The translations under genes were made by a program, and so were the position numbers. Below the pieces are notes generated by a model. It searched no databases. It saw only the letters and a program-made list of their open reading frames with translations, and had not been told where the DNA came from. DNA of 64,000 nt from the NCBI GenBank assembly GCA_030278955.1, contig JAOANR010000006.1, positions 28,997,124 to 29,061,123 of the forward strand, written 5' to 3'. The DNA is from Hygrophila difformis. Lineage: Eukaryota > Streptophyta > Magnoliopsida > Lamiales > Acanthaceae. This document shows, piece by piece, positions 32,954 through 45,045 of the stretch (positions are counted from its first letter, which is position 1; each line of letters begins with the position of its first letter).

Positions 32954-35900
32954 ATGGAAGATCCGACGGCGGAGGAGATGGGAGACACGGTGATTGACGA
33001 AGGCTTGGCTCTAGTGCCCGTCGAGGAAGCGAGTGGAGCGGCGCCGCCCTCGCCACGGCCGTCGCCACGTCCGGACGCCGTTCCTGACGCCGCCCGCCGG
33101 CAGCCACGCCCCCCTTCCGGCAGCGACCCGATTCGGGTGAGTATTTCCATCCCCACCCCCAACCCGCCCCTGATTCGCCATCCCCACCCCCAATCCCTCG
33201 ATCTGCGTCTGCCCTATCTACTGCGCTTTTCAATATTTTTTTTTTTTTGTTTTTTTTATATTAAATTTAGAAATTATATGGATATGTTTAAATTTAGTGT
33301 AGTTTTTAATTTGCAATTATGAAATAGGGATGATTATTGTGCTAATTAGGGATGATTATTGTGAGATGTGGATTGTGTATTTCGGTATATATGCTCATTT
33401 CTTGTAGTTTTTTTTGGGTCATATAATTTCTTACGGTTGGGTAAATTTGGGATCAAAATTGTGATGGCACTTTCGGATGAAAATTGGGATCGAAATTGTG
33501 ATAAATTTGGGATGAAAATTGTGAATTGTTGATTTAGGGTTTAGGGTTTAGGGTATAGGGTTTAGGGTTGTGGGATTATAGAGTTTATCCATAAAGTTTT
33601 AATAAAAATTATAAATAAAAAATACTATTTATTTTAAAGTTTTAAAAAAAATAAATTTTTAAGGGTTTAGGGTTTAGGGTATAGGGTTTAGGGTTTAGGG
33701 TTTAGGGTTTAGGGTTTAGGGTTGTGGGATTATAGAAATTATCCATAAAGTTTTAATAAAAATTATAAATAAAAAATACTATTATTTTAAAGTTTTAAAA
33801 AAAATAAATTTTTAAGGGTTTAGGGTTTAGGGTTTAGGGTTGTGGGATTATAGAAATTATCCATAAAGTTTTAATAAAAATTATAAAAAAAAATACTATT
33901 TATTTTAAAGTTTAAAAAAAAATAAATTTTTAAGGGTTTAGGGTTTAGGGTATAGGGTTTAGGGTTTAGGGTTAAAAAATTATCCATAAAGATTTGATAA
34001 AAATTATAAATAAAAAATACTATTTTTTTTAAAGTTTTAAAAAAATTAAATTTTTAAGGGTTTAGGGTATAGGGTTTAGGGTTTAGGGTATAGGGTTTAG
34101 GGTTTAGGGTTGTGGGATTATAGAAATTATCCATAAATTTAAATAAAAATTATAAATAAAAAATACTATTTATTTGAAAGTTTTAAAAAAAATAAATTTT
34201 TAAGGGTTTAGGGTTTAGGGTATAGGGTTTAGGGTTTAAGGTTAAAAAATTTTCCATAAAGATTTGATAAAAATTATAAATAAAAAATACTATTTTTTTT
34301 AAAGTTTTAAAAAAATTAAATTTTTAAGGGTTTAGGGTATAGGGTTTAGGGTTTAAGGGTTTAGGGTTTAGGGTTTAGGGTTTTAGGTTTAAAAAAATTA
34401 TCCATAATAAATTTATTAAAAATTATAAATAAAAAATACTATTTATTTTAAACCGCAGGGAGATTGGTGGTTTGTTCGGCCCGAGGGACAGGGATGCGCC
34501 CCTCACCTTATTATGTACTTTAGAGCCCTAGTTCTCCCGATCATAGTGCATGAGTTGCAGGAGACTGACCCGGATGGATTAGCGGAGCTCCGGGCTTCAT
34601 GTTTTTCATATCTATACAGAGGAGCGACTCACGAGAGAGGGCCGCGTTGGTCTGATAGCGTTATGGCGGCTCAGGCCATGGCCGAGATTTTACACCGTGA
34701 GGTGGCGTTCCGCTTCCCTGCCGATGGTGAGGAGTGGGGTGAGGACGATGCTGTCTGGTTTTTTCTATGCGGGCGATTTGTGCGATACGGCCGGCAGGAG
34801 CACGCTTTGATTACAGGTTTGCGGTATGGCCGGTCTGAGTTCCAGCTATACTCGGACGATGGTCCCCCAGCCGGGAGCTTATTTTCGAGGTACCAGGCTG
34901 TTCTCGCGAGCGCCTCCGCGGATAGGATCCGTACAGCCTTTAGGGACGGGCATTTTCGTACGACACCTGGCGACGGCTTGAAAGTCGCTAGGGTTTTGAC
35001 AGCCTTCTATCTCGTTCTCGGGCACGATGGGCACAGTCGTGGTCCGGAGCCATGGATGTGGCGGTTGGTGGAGGACCGGGATGCTTGGGAGGCATTTCCG
35101 TGGGGTTTGATTAGCTCGCAGGTGTCACGACATGGCTTCAGGCGTCTCCTCACCGCGACTAAGCCTGATGGCTCAGTGCACTTCTACGGCCATGCATTGG
35201 CATTTATGGTACGGTACTGTTACACCACATATTATAAATGTTTTCATTTGCACTGGTCTAATGATTTACCTGACGTAATTGGTTCGTGATCTCTGCAGGT
35301 CTGGGCCTGCGAGGCCGTCCCAGCTATGATGACGATTTATTGCAAGGAGAGATTGGGGGACCCGACGGAGCACCGCCCCAGGATTGTACAGTACCTATTC
35401 AAGAGGGTCACGAAGGCCCGAGATTGGCGAGCGTTTTTCGATCAGACGGTTAGTGGGCATGTACTTCGTTATCTTGTTGACATTTCGTATACTAACAGTA
35501 TTGTTTTGATTGTGTATACAGTTGGAGTGTTTTGAGACACTTACACCCACCGAGGTGGAGTCGAGGGAGCCCTATATGGCAGACCTTGATGTTGAGATCC
35601 CACCCGGATTAAGGTGGGTGCGAAAAGACGATCGAAAGAAGGGTCGCAAGCGGAAGACGGGCGACGGGGATGCTCTGGTGGTGGACGAGGCAGTGGAGGA
35701 GGCCGAGCCGACAGTTGACATTGATCAGGGTGGCAGCGGCGCTAAGGCACCGAGTCGGCCCACCCAGCGCCCGCGCACGGACACACCCAGCGCCGATGCA
35801 GAGCCGAGCGCCCACCCAGTGCCTCCGGATTTTGAGACCATTATGGCCCGTCTACTGGAGGGTTACGAGCGGCGCACCGCGGACATGATCGCAGCGTGTG

Positions 35901-38233
35901 ATCGACGGACAGCGCAGACGGTCGCGGAGGGGGTGCGACAGATTGCGGACATGGTCGCCGCGACGGAGCAGCGGCTTATGCAGGAGATTCACCGCCAGCA
36001 GGAGGCCACGAGATTGGTGGTGGCGGCGGAGGTCAGGGCCGTACTCCAGCGGAGCCACATCCGGACGCCAGATGTGGGCAGAGCTGGCATGTCGGGTAGC
36101 AGGGAGGCGGGGGTGACTCCTGGAGTACGTGCGGGTGCTGCATCGGGGGCAGATCAGGCCCGCGCTACGAGAGAGTTCTCGGGAGTGCGAGCGGCCATGC
36201 CGCAGGTGTGCTCGGATTCACAGGATGCTTCCGGATCCGATCATGCCGCCGACGCCGAGCAGCGTACACCTCAGTCCGGCCATGACGAGGCGACTCCATC
36301 CGGCACAGGTAATTATATTTATTCTTGCTAATTTACTATCATACTGCAGACGAGTTAATATTTGAGATTTGTTGAATGATGTTGTGACTACATATTCGCA
36401 TGTTTTACGTCACCACCTCCCAGTGCGCCTACTGTGCATCCGAGTTGCGACGTCACAGCTGCAGGTATTTTACTGGCATTAATGCGATTTATTTAGGACA
36501 TCCGGATTGATTCTTGGTATTTTATTTATGATTCACTAAAAATATTTTTTCAGGGTCTGTTACACCACACTTAAGCATACCTCCACTGTCCACTGACCCG
36601 ACACCTTCCTCCACCACAGCTGCAGGTATTTTGATGTTGTTTAGTTTAAAGTTTGATTGTGTACTTATTCTGCTTATAGAATAATTGTTATTTTTTAAAC
36701 CCATATGTAATTTCCCAGATTATGTTACACCACCGCCACGGGTGCAGCCACCGTCCACGGTGCATCCAAGTTCCTCCACTGTCCACTTAGCGGGTATGTT
36801 TTCGGTTTTTTGTACATACATTTTAATTGTTTATTATTTTCCCTGATGAGGATATTTGCGTAGGAGGTTCCGGACGCACGGACCCCGCCGAGTACCGCAC
36901 TAGACGGGAGCGACAGGAGTCTCAGGCGCTTAGAAGCCCGTTCACCACCAGGCTTGATCGACCGCGAGGGCGAGCTGGGAAAGAGTTGTTCAGCACTTAT
37001 CTGGAGCAGGGCGGATATAGGTAATTTTGTAACCAGTTAAATTTATAGTGCACCTCACTACGGGAATACGAATCATGTGTACTTCTAATGCAGTGTAAAC
37101 GTCGGGGCGATGTTTGCTGTTACCCATCATTTTTTCAAGTCATGGTGCACCACCACCTACCACCTGGAAGACGAGGTAAATTTGCTTTTCGTTTCTCTAC
37201 TGGGCGTGTGCGTAAAACAAGACTTTTTAAGTTCATATCTACTCAGTCTACACTACATTTATTGTTGCAGCAATTAGATGCGTACCTTGGGATTCTACAT
37301 TTCAAGCCCGAGATCTTCGGTGGCCGGGTGCGACAGGATAGGCAGATAGGCTTCGTCGATGCAAAATTTCTGGTTAGGTTTATAATTTTGTCTTCGAATG
37401 TATATGTATTATATTTATTATATTTATAATTGACTGACCGCAATTCTATTCTTAAACTAGACTCACCTTATCCATAACTGCTGGGACGCGTTCGATAAGG
37501 TGCCACGTTTTGATGATAAGGCTGTGGAGCGATACCGGCAGTATGTTGCGGGGCAGAGGCCCTCGTGGGGCAAACCTAGGCCGTGGTGGACACTTGACGG
37601 GGTTCGTGTTAATAACAACCGAACTTATTTATTTTTTCAATTTAGCGTATCTATCGACCATTTAATTGTTGATTTTTAAACAGTTGGTGTGCCCGTGGAA
37701 CGTTCGAAAGCACTGGGTTATCGTTCGATTTTCACTGAGGGAGCAGTGCATCTACCTCCATGATGGTCTGTTACCGCCGAGGGCCCTGACAGATCCGATT
37801 AAGGAGAAGCTAAAGGAGACGCGCAAAGAGGACCTCCTGCCATTCAGGACACTATTTCCGGCGCTACTGCAGGTTGCCGGATACCACCGACATAGACCGG
37901 ATGAGCCTACTGTACAACAGTGGCCACTAGGTCGACCGCAGGACAGCACAGTTTTACCCCAGTATGATAGGTAGTTTATTGGTTTTTTATTTTATGCCTC
38001 ATTGTTGTATAATTATTGCTTTTGTAGTTTTGTTTAATTTAAAGACTAACTGCAACAGCTCCTCTTGCGGCCCGTTGGCTCTTCTCACTGCATATTGTTT
38101 CCGCATGGGTACATTCCCCCGTCTGGGCGTGAAACTGGACATCAGAGCTATTTGTTTCGAGCAGGCGTTTGCAGTGTGGCGTTTCAGCTTGGACGCCTCC
38201 GCGGACGAGTTCTATGAGGGCGCTCTATTATGA
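32954..38233 (+). CDS. DUF1985-type/ULP1 (C48) SUMO-protease-like gene of the MULE, 12 exons
   Basis: Predicted exons: 32954-33136, 34459-35208, 35299-35448, 35522-36308, 36554-36625, 36719-36793, 36864-37020, 37094-37175, 37271-37372, 37461-37601, 37684-37970, 38059-38233. All introns are GT-AG, and the joined length is 2,961 bases, giving about 986 codons with no internal stop. The N-terminal region resembles DUF1985 (VWFFLCGRFVRYGRQEHALITGL; HALAFM/VWACEAVPAM across a splice). The middle has a basic RKKGRKRK, a coiled-coil-like stretch and Pro/Ser/Thr-rich microexons. The C-terminus has a C48 peptidase layout: KHWVIVRFS (His), YLHDGLL (Asp), SSSCGPLALL (Cys). The family cleaves SUMO or related conjugates in the nucleus; activity here is inferred. 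A possible 41-base exon at 36424-36464 would break the frame and is left out. The gene ends 218 bases from the transposase stop, tail to tail. Confidence 0.8.
33530..34400. repeat. Tandem repeats with TTTAGGG blocks inside intron 1
   Basis: About seven units of 118-155 bases. Each has several GGGTTTAGGG/GGGTATAGGG heptamers followed by GATTATAGAAATTATCC, an AT-rich stretch (AATACTATTTATTTTAAAG) and TAAATTTTTAAGGG. They fill most of the 1.3-kb intron 33137-34458. Confidence 0.85.
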
Positions 38234-38450
38234 TCTGATATATATAGTTCCATATTTTCGTATTTTGTGATTATTAAGCGATGTAGTATTACATTCTATT
38301 TCATGGTATGATATGATCTATATATTGCTATATGATAACACAGATATGAATAACAACTGCATTATAACCAATATTCAAATAGATCCAGACGAGTTCTTCC
38401 CACAGTTATTCAAATGATCTATATATTGTCATATGATTACACATTTCCAA

Positions 38451-41268
38451 TTATTCGGATAGGTCAGAATCTTCCCACTCCTGATTGGCATCATTCAAAT
38501 TGGGGATTTCCACAACACTGGGCATTTGACACCGTTTCACCGTGTGCCCTTCCTCACCGCAGCGACTACACCTCTTCTTCCTGCGTTGACGTGGTTGAGA
38601 CGGTCCAGGAATGTCATTTGGATCGACTGGTTGTGTGCACCTTCTCTCTTTGTGCCCGAACTCACCACACCTACGACATCGCTGACGCCTTCCGGCACGC
38701 GAAGCTTTCTCGGTTGCGGATGGGATCCTGCTCTGTTTCGGTCGTCCTGCTTGCCTTGGGCATTTTGGTGTACCGCATTTTACGTCTGCTATTTCTTTAG
38801 GTATTTGCCAAACATCAGGGTGCTCCATTGGAAACACACGCTCGCCCCACGCAGCAAGTAGTGTATCACGCGTGTAAAAGGATGGCATGTAGTAGTTCAA
38901 CTCCCCTCTAAAGGACCTGTACATAAAAAAATTGATAATTCCAAGCCAACATTGGACAAGACAAATTCGATAAGAAGTTGTAATATCTAACACATACTTG
39001 ATTGCGGCAACAGCGTGGGCGCACGGGATGAGCATGGTCTGGAACGAAATGCACGTACACGTCCGATCAATGCCAAGGTCCACCACGTATGTCTTATTGT
39101 TTTGTTTCACGTGATACACATTTGGGTGGTTCGTTGCCTTGACAGGTAGCTTATCCCCCATTTCCCTCGCTTTTAGTAAACATTCGTTCGCCCATTCTGT
39201 AAGATGACCGGTGGTAAGTGCTGCCTGATTGTGCCTCTTCGTGAACCATTCACTCTGAACGGCACGGATAACCTCGAATAGGGAGCAAATTGGAAGCTTC
39301 CTTGCCCACCGGAGCCGGCGGTTCATGCTCTCTACGATGTTCGTCGTCATCATGTCGTAGCGACGAACGACGCAACGCACACGAGCCCACTTCTCCGGTC
39401 CGATAACGTCCACAAGGTAGTGATACGCGCCAGGATAATGATCTTTCAACGTCTTCATATGTTGCTCGTACTCGGAGTTCTTGAAGGCATAGGCGGCTGC
39501 GGTGAATGTGTCGACCGCTGACTTCCCTCCGTGCTTTAATATTTTCTGTGAGAGGTGCACACAACACAGAACGTGATGTGCCGTCGGCATGGCTTCATAA
39601 ACTGCTCTCCTTATTGCCGGAGAACCATCGGAAACTACAAGCACATCGTCAGGAATGTCAAGGGCCCGTCTCAACTGCAGAAGAAACCATCTCCAGGATG
39701 GGACCGACTCGACTGCCCCTACACCGAAAGCCAGTGGGTAAATCATATTGTTGCCATCCTTCGTCACGGCCGCGAATAAGACACCCTTGTAAGATCCTTT
39801 CAAGTGTGTGCCGTCTATTACAATGAACGGCCGCATATGATTCCATCCTTTAATGGAAGCACCAACCGTGAAGAAAGCATATTTGAAACGACCCTTTCTG
39901 TCCAACATGTAATCTGTAACAGTTCCCGGGTTCTGCTGCTCCAGCATGTATAGGAATGATGGAACCATCTGGAACGAGGTTTCGTGGTCCCCGAACAGCG
40001 ATGCTATTGCGTGTGCCCTAACTTTTCTAGCTAGGGCTACCGACACAGTGATGCCCCTCTTCTTCAACGTAGCCTGAACCTGTACAGGTGACAGCGTGCT
40101 CTCATCGAGCACTATTTCATCTCCGAGGAATGTACCCAAATATCTGGATGGGAGTGTGTTGGGTGGAGGACGGTCTGGATTCATCACGCATGTATGTGGA
40201 ATTAACTTGTACACAACCCACGTCGATCCACTGCCTCGCGCACGCATCTTAAATTCACAATCTTCCTCACGACAACACACCCAGTACCTGTGCGGCTCTG
40301 ACTTAACCGTCTTCATGCCGGCTCTCTGATCCACCAAATACTCAACGAGCTTCTCCTTCAGCCTGTCTTTAGTCCCAAAAACTGACCCACGCGCTAGGAT
40401 TCTATCAACCGAATCGTACAAGTACGGATCCACGTCTCGCTCGGGCAGATCAAAATGCGGTCGCGGCAGATTCCACATTCCGCTAGTCATGTCGGGTACA
40501 ACGAACGCTTCTTCAGTATTTCGCCAAAACGGATTCTGCTCTCCATGCAACCCCCGCCCTCCACGCGTCTTTCTACCATTATTTTTGTTGTGTATGTTCC
40601 AAAAAATTTGGGCATATTTCTCAATCTTTCTCGTACTGAATGACCGAGACCCTTCTTCCTCTCCGTAGTCTGGGTCGTCCGACTCGTCCGACTCATCGTC
40701 CATCGAAGATCGCCATTCTTCCTCTTCACTCCCCTCTTCACTCTCCTCTACCTGCTCCTCCTCTTCGGCGCCATCTTCTCCCATGCGCTCCCCTTCATTG
40801 GACTCCGGAGGTGGGATGTTTTCTGCTTGCCCTGCATTCCCCTGCCCGTATTCATCTCCATACATGTTACTCCATCCTCCGTGCCCACTCGTATATCCGG
40901 GTACATTTCCCATGTTGCTTGCACCATACGCCATTTCCCCTCCGTAAAAAAACTCGCTGTTGTTTGCGCCAACATTCGGGTAATTGTAAAAATTATGCAT
41001 CGGTTGTTGCCCGAATATCGCATCTGTCCAGCTTCCCGGCTGTGGAACGAATGGATAATTGAATTGTTCGTTATAATTTGTAGACGGTTGTGGAACGTCC
41101 GTATCTAAAAAAATTATTTAACACGTATTAATATTCATTAACATGTAATGGCACCTCCCAAATAATCGAAATTAAGCCCATATAGAAAAGCTTACGGTTC
41201 ATGTCTTCCGGATCTCTATTACCAGTGGTGGAATCGCCCTCGAACCAATTGGAACCGAACCAAGACAT
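38451..41268 (-). CDS. MuDR-type MULE transposase
   Basis: Exon 1 ATG 41268 to 41196 (MSWFGSNWFEG), donor GTAAGC, acceptor at 41105-41106, and a main exon in frame down to 38451. The joined protein is about 908 residues, or 881 if an in-frame 81-base intron at 38917-38997 (GTATGT...TGTACAG) is removed; removal restores the family-like join AIK-SFRGELNYYM. Features in order: acidic region; MuDR-type N-terminal zinc-binding part (YWVCCREEDCEFKM); MULE core (FIVIDGTHLKGSYKG, VLVVSDGSPAIRRAV, HHVLCCVHL); SWIM finger (CTCISFQTMLIPCAHA); two CCHC knuckles (CRRCGEFGHKERRC, CSRCGEEGHTVKRC). It cuts and joins the element ends. No stop or frameshift seen, so it may be functional. Confidence 0.88.
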
Positions 41269-42268
41269 TGTTCCGTCTCAAATAATACACCTGTCAGCAA
41301 TTTGATTCACAAAACTACTTTTAATAACAATAATCTAACAATAACTGTATACATTTGTTATTTTATTATACCAAATATTTTTAATATAACGAAAAATGCT
41401 TATAATTACTTTAGCATTTCTAAGTACAAATAACAACAATTTCCATCTAATTAACTACAAACTAAATTAATCACCGTTTAATTTACTAAATTTAAACTTA
41501 ATTAACCTACAAATTCAATTAAAATGAAACTCCCATTTTGGTTCATCCACATATAGAAAAATACAGTATACCCACATATAGAAAAATAATAAATTTTAAA
41601 TTCCATAACAGTTTATTAAAATTGACACCATTTTAAATTCCATAACATGATATATGTACCACAAATTTAAACTTAATTAACCTACAAATTAAATTAAAAT
41701 GAAAACAGAAAACTTTACTAACATTTCTGGTACATATATCATGGCATCTACACTTCTTAAAATAAAATCTTTATAGAGATGGTCAAAACATAAACAAAAA
41801 TAAACATTTCTTAATTATAAAAATAATTCGACCATAACTTAAGCAATAGAAACTTAGAAACTTACGAGTTATCCAAAATGACACTGGATCCGGGCCTTCA
41901 AAGAACCACAATAGCAATTCCAAAAAGCACAAAATGTATTATTTAAATGCAACTTGATTGGGTTTTTGGAGCAAAGAAAGAGATGAAGTTTCGTTTGTGA
42001 ATCTAGATCTGAGATGCAACTTGAAGTATATTATTTGAGCTTTCCACCAATAATTGAGCTGTCCACAGCTGTCCACCAATAATTGCACTTCGATCGGCTA
42101 TTTTCCTCTTCGATCGGACCGGCCCAACTGCTCAAATGGATGATCGAAGTAAAACAGCTTCGGTCGGCCAATTCCGCTTCGATCGGCCATTTATCTCACC
42201 GACCGAAGCTCCTATATAGCCGACCGAAGTATCTTAATTATGTTTAATTACGTTAATCAGCTACCTGA
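41269..42268. other. Upstream region of the transposase and subterminal motifs
   Basis: 41269-42080 is AT-rich promoter/leader sequence without ORFs. 42085-42268 holds a cluster of CTTCGATCGG, CTTCGGTCGG and CCGACCGAAG motifs matching the other end of the element. Confidence 0.6.
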
Positions 42269-42398
42269 CTTCGGTCGCCCATTTTCTCTTCGATCGGACC
42301 GATCGAACCTTCCGACCGAAGGGTTTTTCGTCATTTCGGGTAGAAAAGTTAACTTTTAAGCGGTGAGTGTGAAAAACTTTTTTGCTATGTCTGACAGG
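42269..42398 (-). repeat. Right TIR of the MULE
   Basis: Inverse of 29241-29370; ends GCTATGTCTGACAGG. About 90% identical by eye. Confidence 0.85.
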
Positions 42399-42409
42399 GT
42401 ACTGCGGTT

Positions 42410-42640
42410 TGCATCCCTTTTTAATACTTGGCAATATTCTATGCTATAAGATGTTCTGATCTGAATTTTATAAGAACTGGTCTGGTCTGATCTGATCTGA
42501 ATATTTTTTATCTGATTTGATTGGATCCGGTCTGATCTGGTCTGGTCTGATCTGATCTGATCTGATTACAATTATATATATAGTGTGGTCTGATCTGATC
42601 TGAATGAGTCTGGTCTGATATGATCTGGTGTGATTTTATT
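42410..42640. repeat. TCTGA/TCTGG pentamer repeats
   Basis: Imperfect tandem TCTGATCTGG with AT-rich breaks, starting some 40 bases outside the right TIR. It belongs to the flank, not to the element. Confidence 0.75.
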
Positions 42641-42866
42641 TAATAAGAATAAGTAATAAGTTCTGGAATAAATTCAGGAGAATAGACTCTTACTCGGACG
42701 GTGCCCACTGTCGACGTGTGTATTAATCTTTATCATACTACTTCGTATCCTATACTAATTTCATTCGATTTAATGAGGTTAAAAATATAATTAAACAAAC
42801 ATTGGATGAGTAGTTTACTGACCAAATATTTATGATGAATTTGAAGGAAAAATGTATAGGTGAGTA

Positions 42867-43121
42867 CTTCCTCCGTTCCTTTTTAGTTGTCTCTTTCAGC
42901 TCAATTTTAATAACCAAGGTTTGCATTAATTAACTCATAAATTTACATTTTTACCCTTCAACTAAAGTCATTTTTAATAAATGTCAACAAATAGCATTTA
43001 TGTAAAGTGAAGGGCAATATAGTAAAAACATAGCATAACTACCTATAACTACCTAAAAATGACAACTATTTTGGAACACTTTTTACTCTCTAAAAAGACA
43101 ACTAAAAAGGAACGGAGGGAG
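42867..43121. mobile_element. Stowaway-type MITE
   Basis: CTTCCTCCGTTCCTTTTTAG at the left and CTAAAAAGGAACGGAGGGAG at the right, nearly perfect inverted ends, 255 bases, TA on both sides. Confidence 0.8.
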
Positions 43122-43825
43122 TATAAAAGTTGAAATAATTGTTGTCTTCTAGTAATTAGCAATGAAATTTCTTCCACGACGTAAATGAAAACAGATATTT
43201 ATACCACGAAATTGTGTCGGCTAATTAACATGATGAGAGCTTTTTAGCAGGTACATTACGCCCACCTCGTTTGCCGAGAGGATAGAATTAACTTTGTTGG
43301 GAAGGTAAGCCCATATATTGAAAAACTCGAGTGAACGTGGCCCAGCAACCAACAAAAACATTAGCAACAACGTTGTCTTCTCGATGAATGTGGTGTATCT
43401 CATAGCTCGTTGTTATAAGATATCTTGATCATCCGAATCTGAATAGATGCAGGTATGAATCACATTGGCATGCATTAATAATGTAATTACATTAAGGGTG
43501 CGTTTATTACAGAGAATGGAATTGCAGAGAAAGGCTGAGGAATGGAATTGATTCTCTTATTTGGTATAACAGAGAATTCAACAGAGAATATCCACAGAAA
43601 ATCAATAAACTTATTTGGTGGTTATATATATATATATATATATATTGAAATATATATTTTATTTAAAATTATATTTTGAACCATAATATTTTTATAACAA
43701 TTTTTTTTCTTCTTAAAATATAAAAACAAAAAAACAAGAATGAAATATATAAGCATAGATCAACAATAAAAAATATACTATTGATGATCAATTCAGGAAT
43801 GAAAAGTACTAACAAATGAAAAGTA
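43122..43825. other. Intergenic with (TA)n
   Basis: No gene. (TA)n tract at about 43625-43648. GGGTGCGTTTATTACAGAG near 43497 looks like the end of a small DNA transposon, but I found no partner end. Confidence 0.4.
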
Positions 43826-44958
43826 CATTACAAGAAAATGCGCGGGGTTGGTAATAATGTTTTACGGGTCGTCTTCGGCGTTACCGACCCCAAATGCGGG
43901 TCGGTAATATGCTGTAGGTAAACTGGCGCTGACCAAGGGAGCCTGGGATCGGCAGTTTTACCCACCTCGTTCGGTAACTCCCAAAATGGGGTCGGTAAAT
44001 CTCTTATATGAAATAAAATGTGCTCAAAAGAACTCAAACCCACCACCTCAGCATCACCTAGCCACAACATTAACCAGCTAGGCTAACTATCCAGACCACC
44101 AATTATATCCCGCCATGTATCATATATATTAAAGCCTTCCCAAATATGTTTTGGGATATGTTGAAGGGAGAGCTCAAACCCTGGTGGGGAATGAAGTCTT
44201 ACGTGCGTGTGTCATCCGGGTACCCTGCATTTCATGTCATCATATGTAAAACATTATATATAACATATATATATATATAAATATAAATATATAAATTAGT
44301 AACTAAATTGAAATATAAAATAAAAACTCAAATTATATTAATGAAATAATAAATAATTCATGAATTAAATAAAACATAAAATAAAATTGATTAAATCAAA
44401 AATTGAAATCAATGAATTAAATAAAATAATAAAATTATCCAAAAATTAAAATATATGTAAATAATAAATAAATTTATTTTTAATAAAAAATACTATATGA
44501 AGTCAAATATTAAAAATAAAATTAATTAAATAAGTTACGTAATTAAATTAATAAATAAATAAATTATAAAATAAATAAATAATTAAATGACTCAAATAAT
44601 TAAATATTAAATTATAAAAATAATCAAAGAAATATTTATTAAAAATATAAAATAAATAATAAAATGGAAAAAATAATAAAAATAACTACCGTCCCCAATT
44701 GGGGTCGATAATGGGGTCGGTAATACCATAAAAATTTTAAAAAATTGAAAAAAACTACCGATCCCAATTGGGGTCGGTAATACCGACCGCCTTGTTGTGG
44801 TCGGTGTTGCGGTCGGGTTTAGGGTCAGTAAATGTGGTCGGCTTTTCTGGTTGTCGAATGCCCTAGTGGGTCCCAATAACGGCTAAAGGGTCGGTAAATC
44901 CGACCCGGACTATGGTGGTCGGGAATTGGGGTCGGTAAACGGCTTTGTTCTTGTAGTG
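43826..44958. mobile_element. Non-autonomous CACTA element
   Basis: Right end TTCTTGTAGTG is the complement of CACTACAAGAA; left end CATTACAAGAAAA differs by one base in CACTA. Subterminal GACCCCAATTGGGGTCGGTAA-type motifs repeat at both ends. 1,133 bases with an AT-rich centre and no transposase. Flanking trinucleotides GTA and GCA differ by one base, so the 3-bp duplication is imperfect. Confidence 0.75.
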
Positions 44959-45045
44959 GCACGAACAAGATTTTCTCTAAATCAAACTAATTATTGGTAC
45001 CTAGCATTATAATTATTAAAAAATTTAATTCAAGCTTTATATGTA

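Larger units (their letters stand above)
29241..42398. mobile_element. 13.2-kb MULE with transposase and ULP1-type gene, near-intact
   Basis: Terminal inverted repeats of about 130 bases at 29241-29370 and 42269-42398. Inside are a MuDR-type transposase on minus (38451-41268) and a DUF1985/ULP1 gene on plus (32954-38233), tail to tail. Both read as open genes after splicing. Repeats of CTTCGGTCGG/CTTCGATCGG occur next to both TIRs and just before the ULP1 gene. No 9-bp target duplication matches: CTCTGTTGT on the left against GTACTGCGG on the right, with at best 5/9 after a one-base shift. The pairing of transposase with a ULP1-like gene matches the KAONASHI-type MULEs described in plants. 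Confidence 0.85.

Noticed and set aside
32648..33233. Overlapping minus-strand ORFs of 60-130 codons opposite ULP1 exon 1
   Set aside because: GC-rich antisense shadows of exon 1; composition only, no domain.
36424..36464. Extra 41-base exon of the ULP1 gene
   Set aside because: GT-AG signals exist but inclusion shifts the frame and meets a stop; skipping it keeps the frame open.
42410..42640. TCTGATCTGG repeats as part of the MULE right end
   Set aside because: They lie outside the inverted repeat and have no counterpart at the left end.
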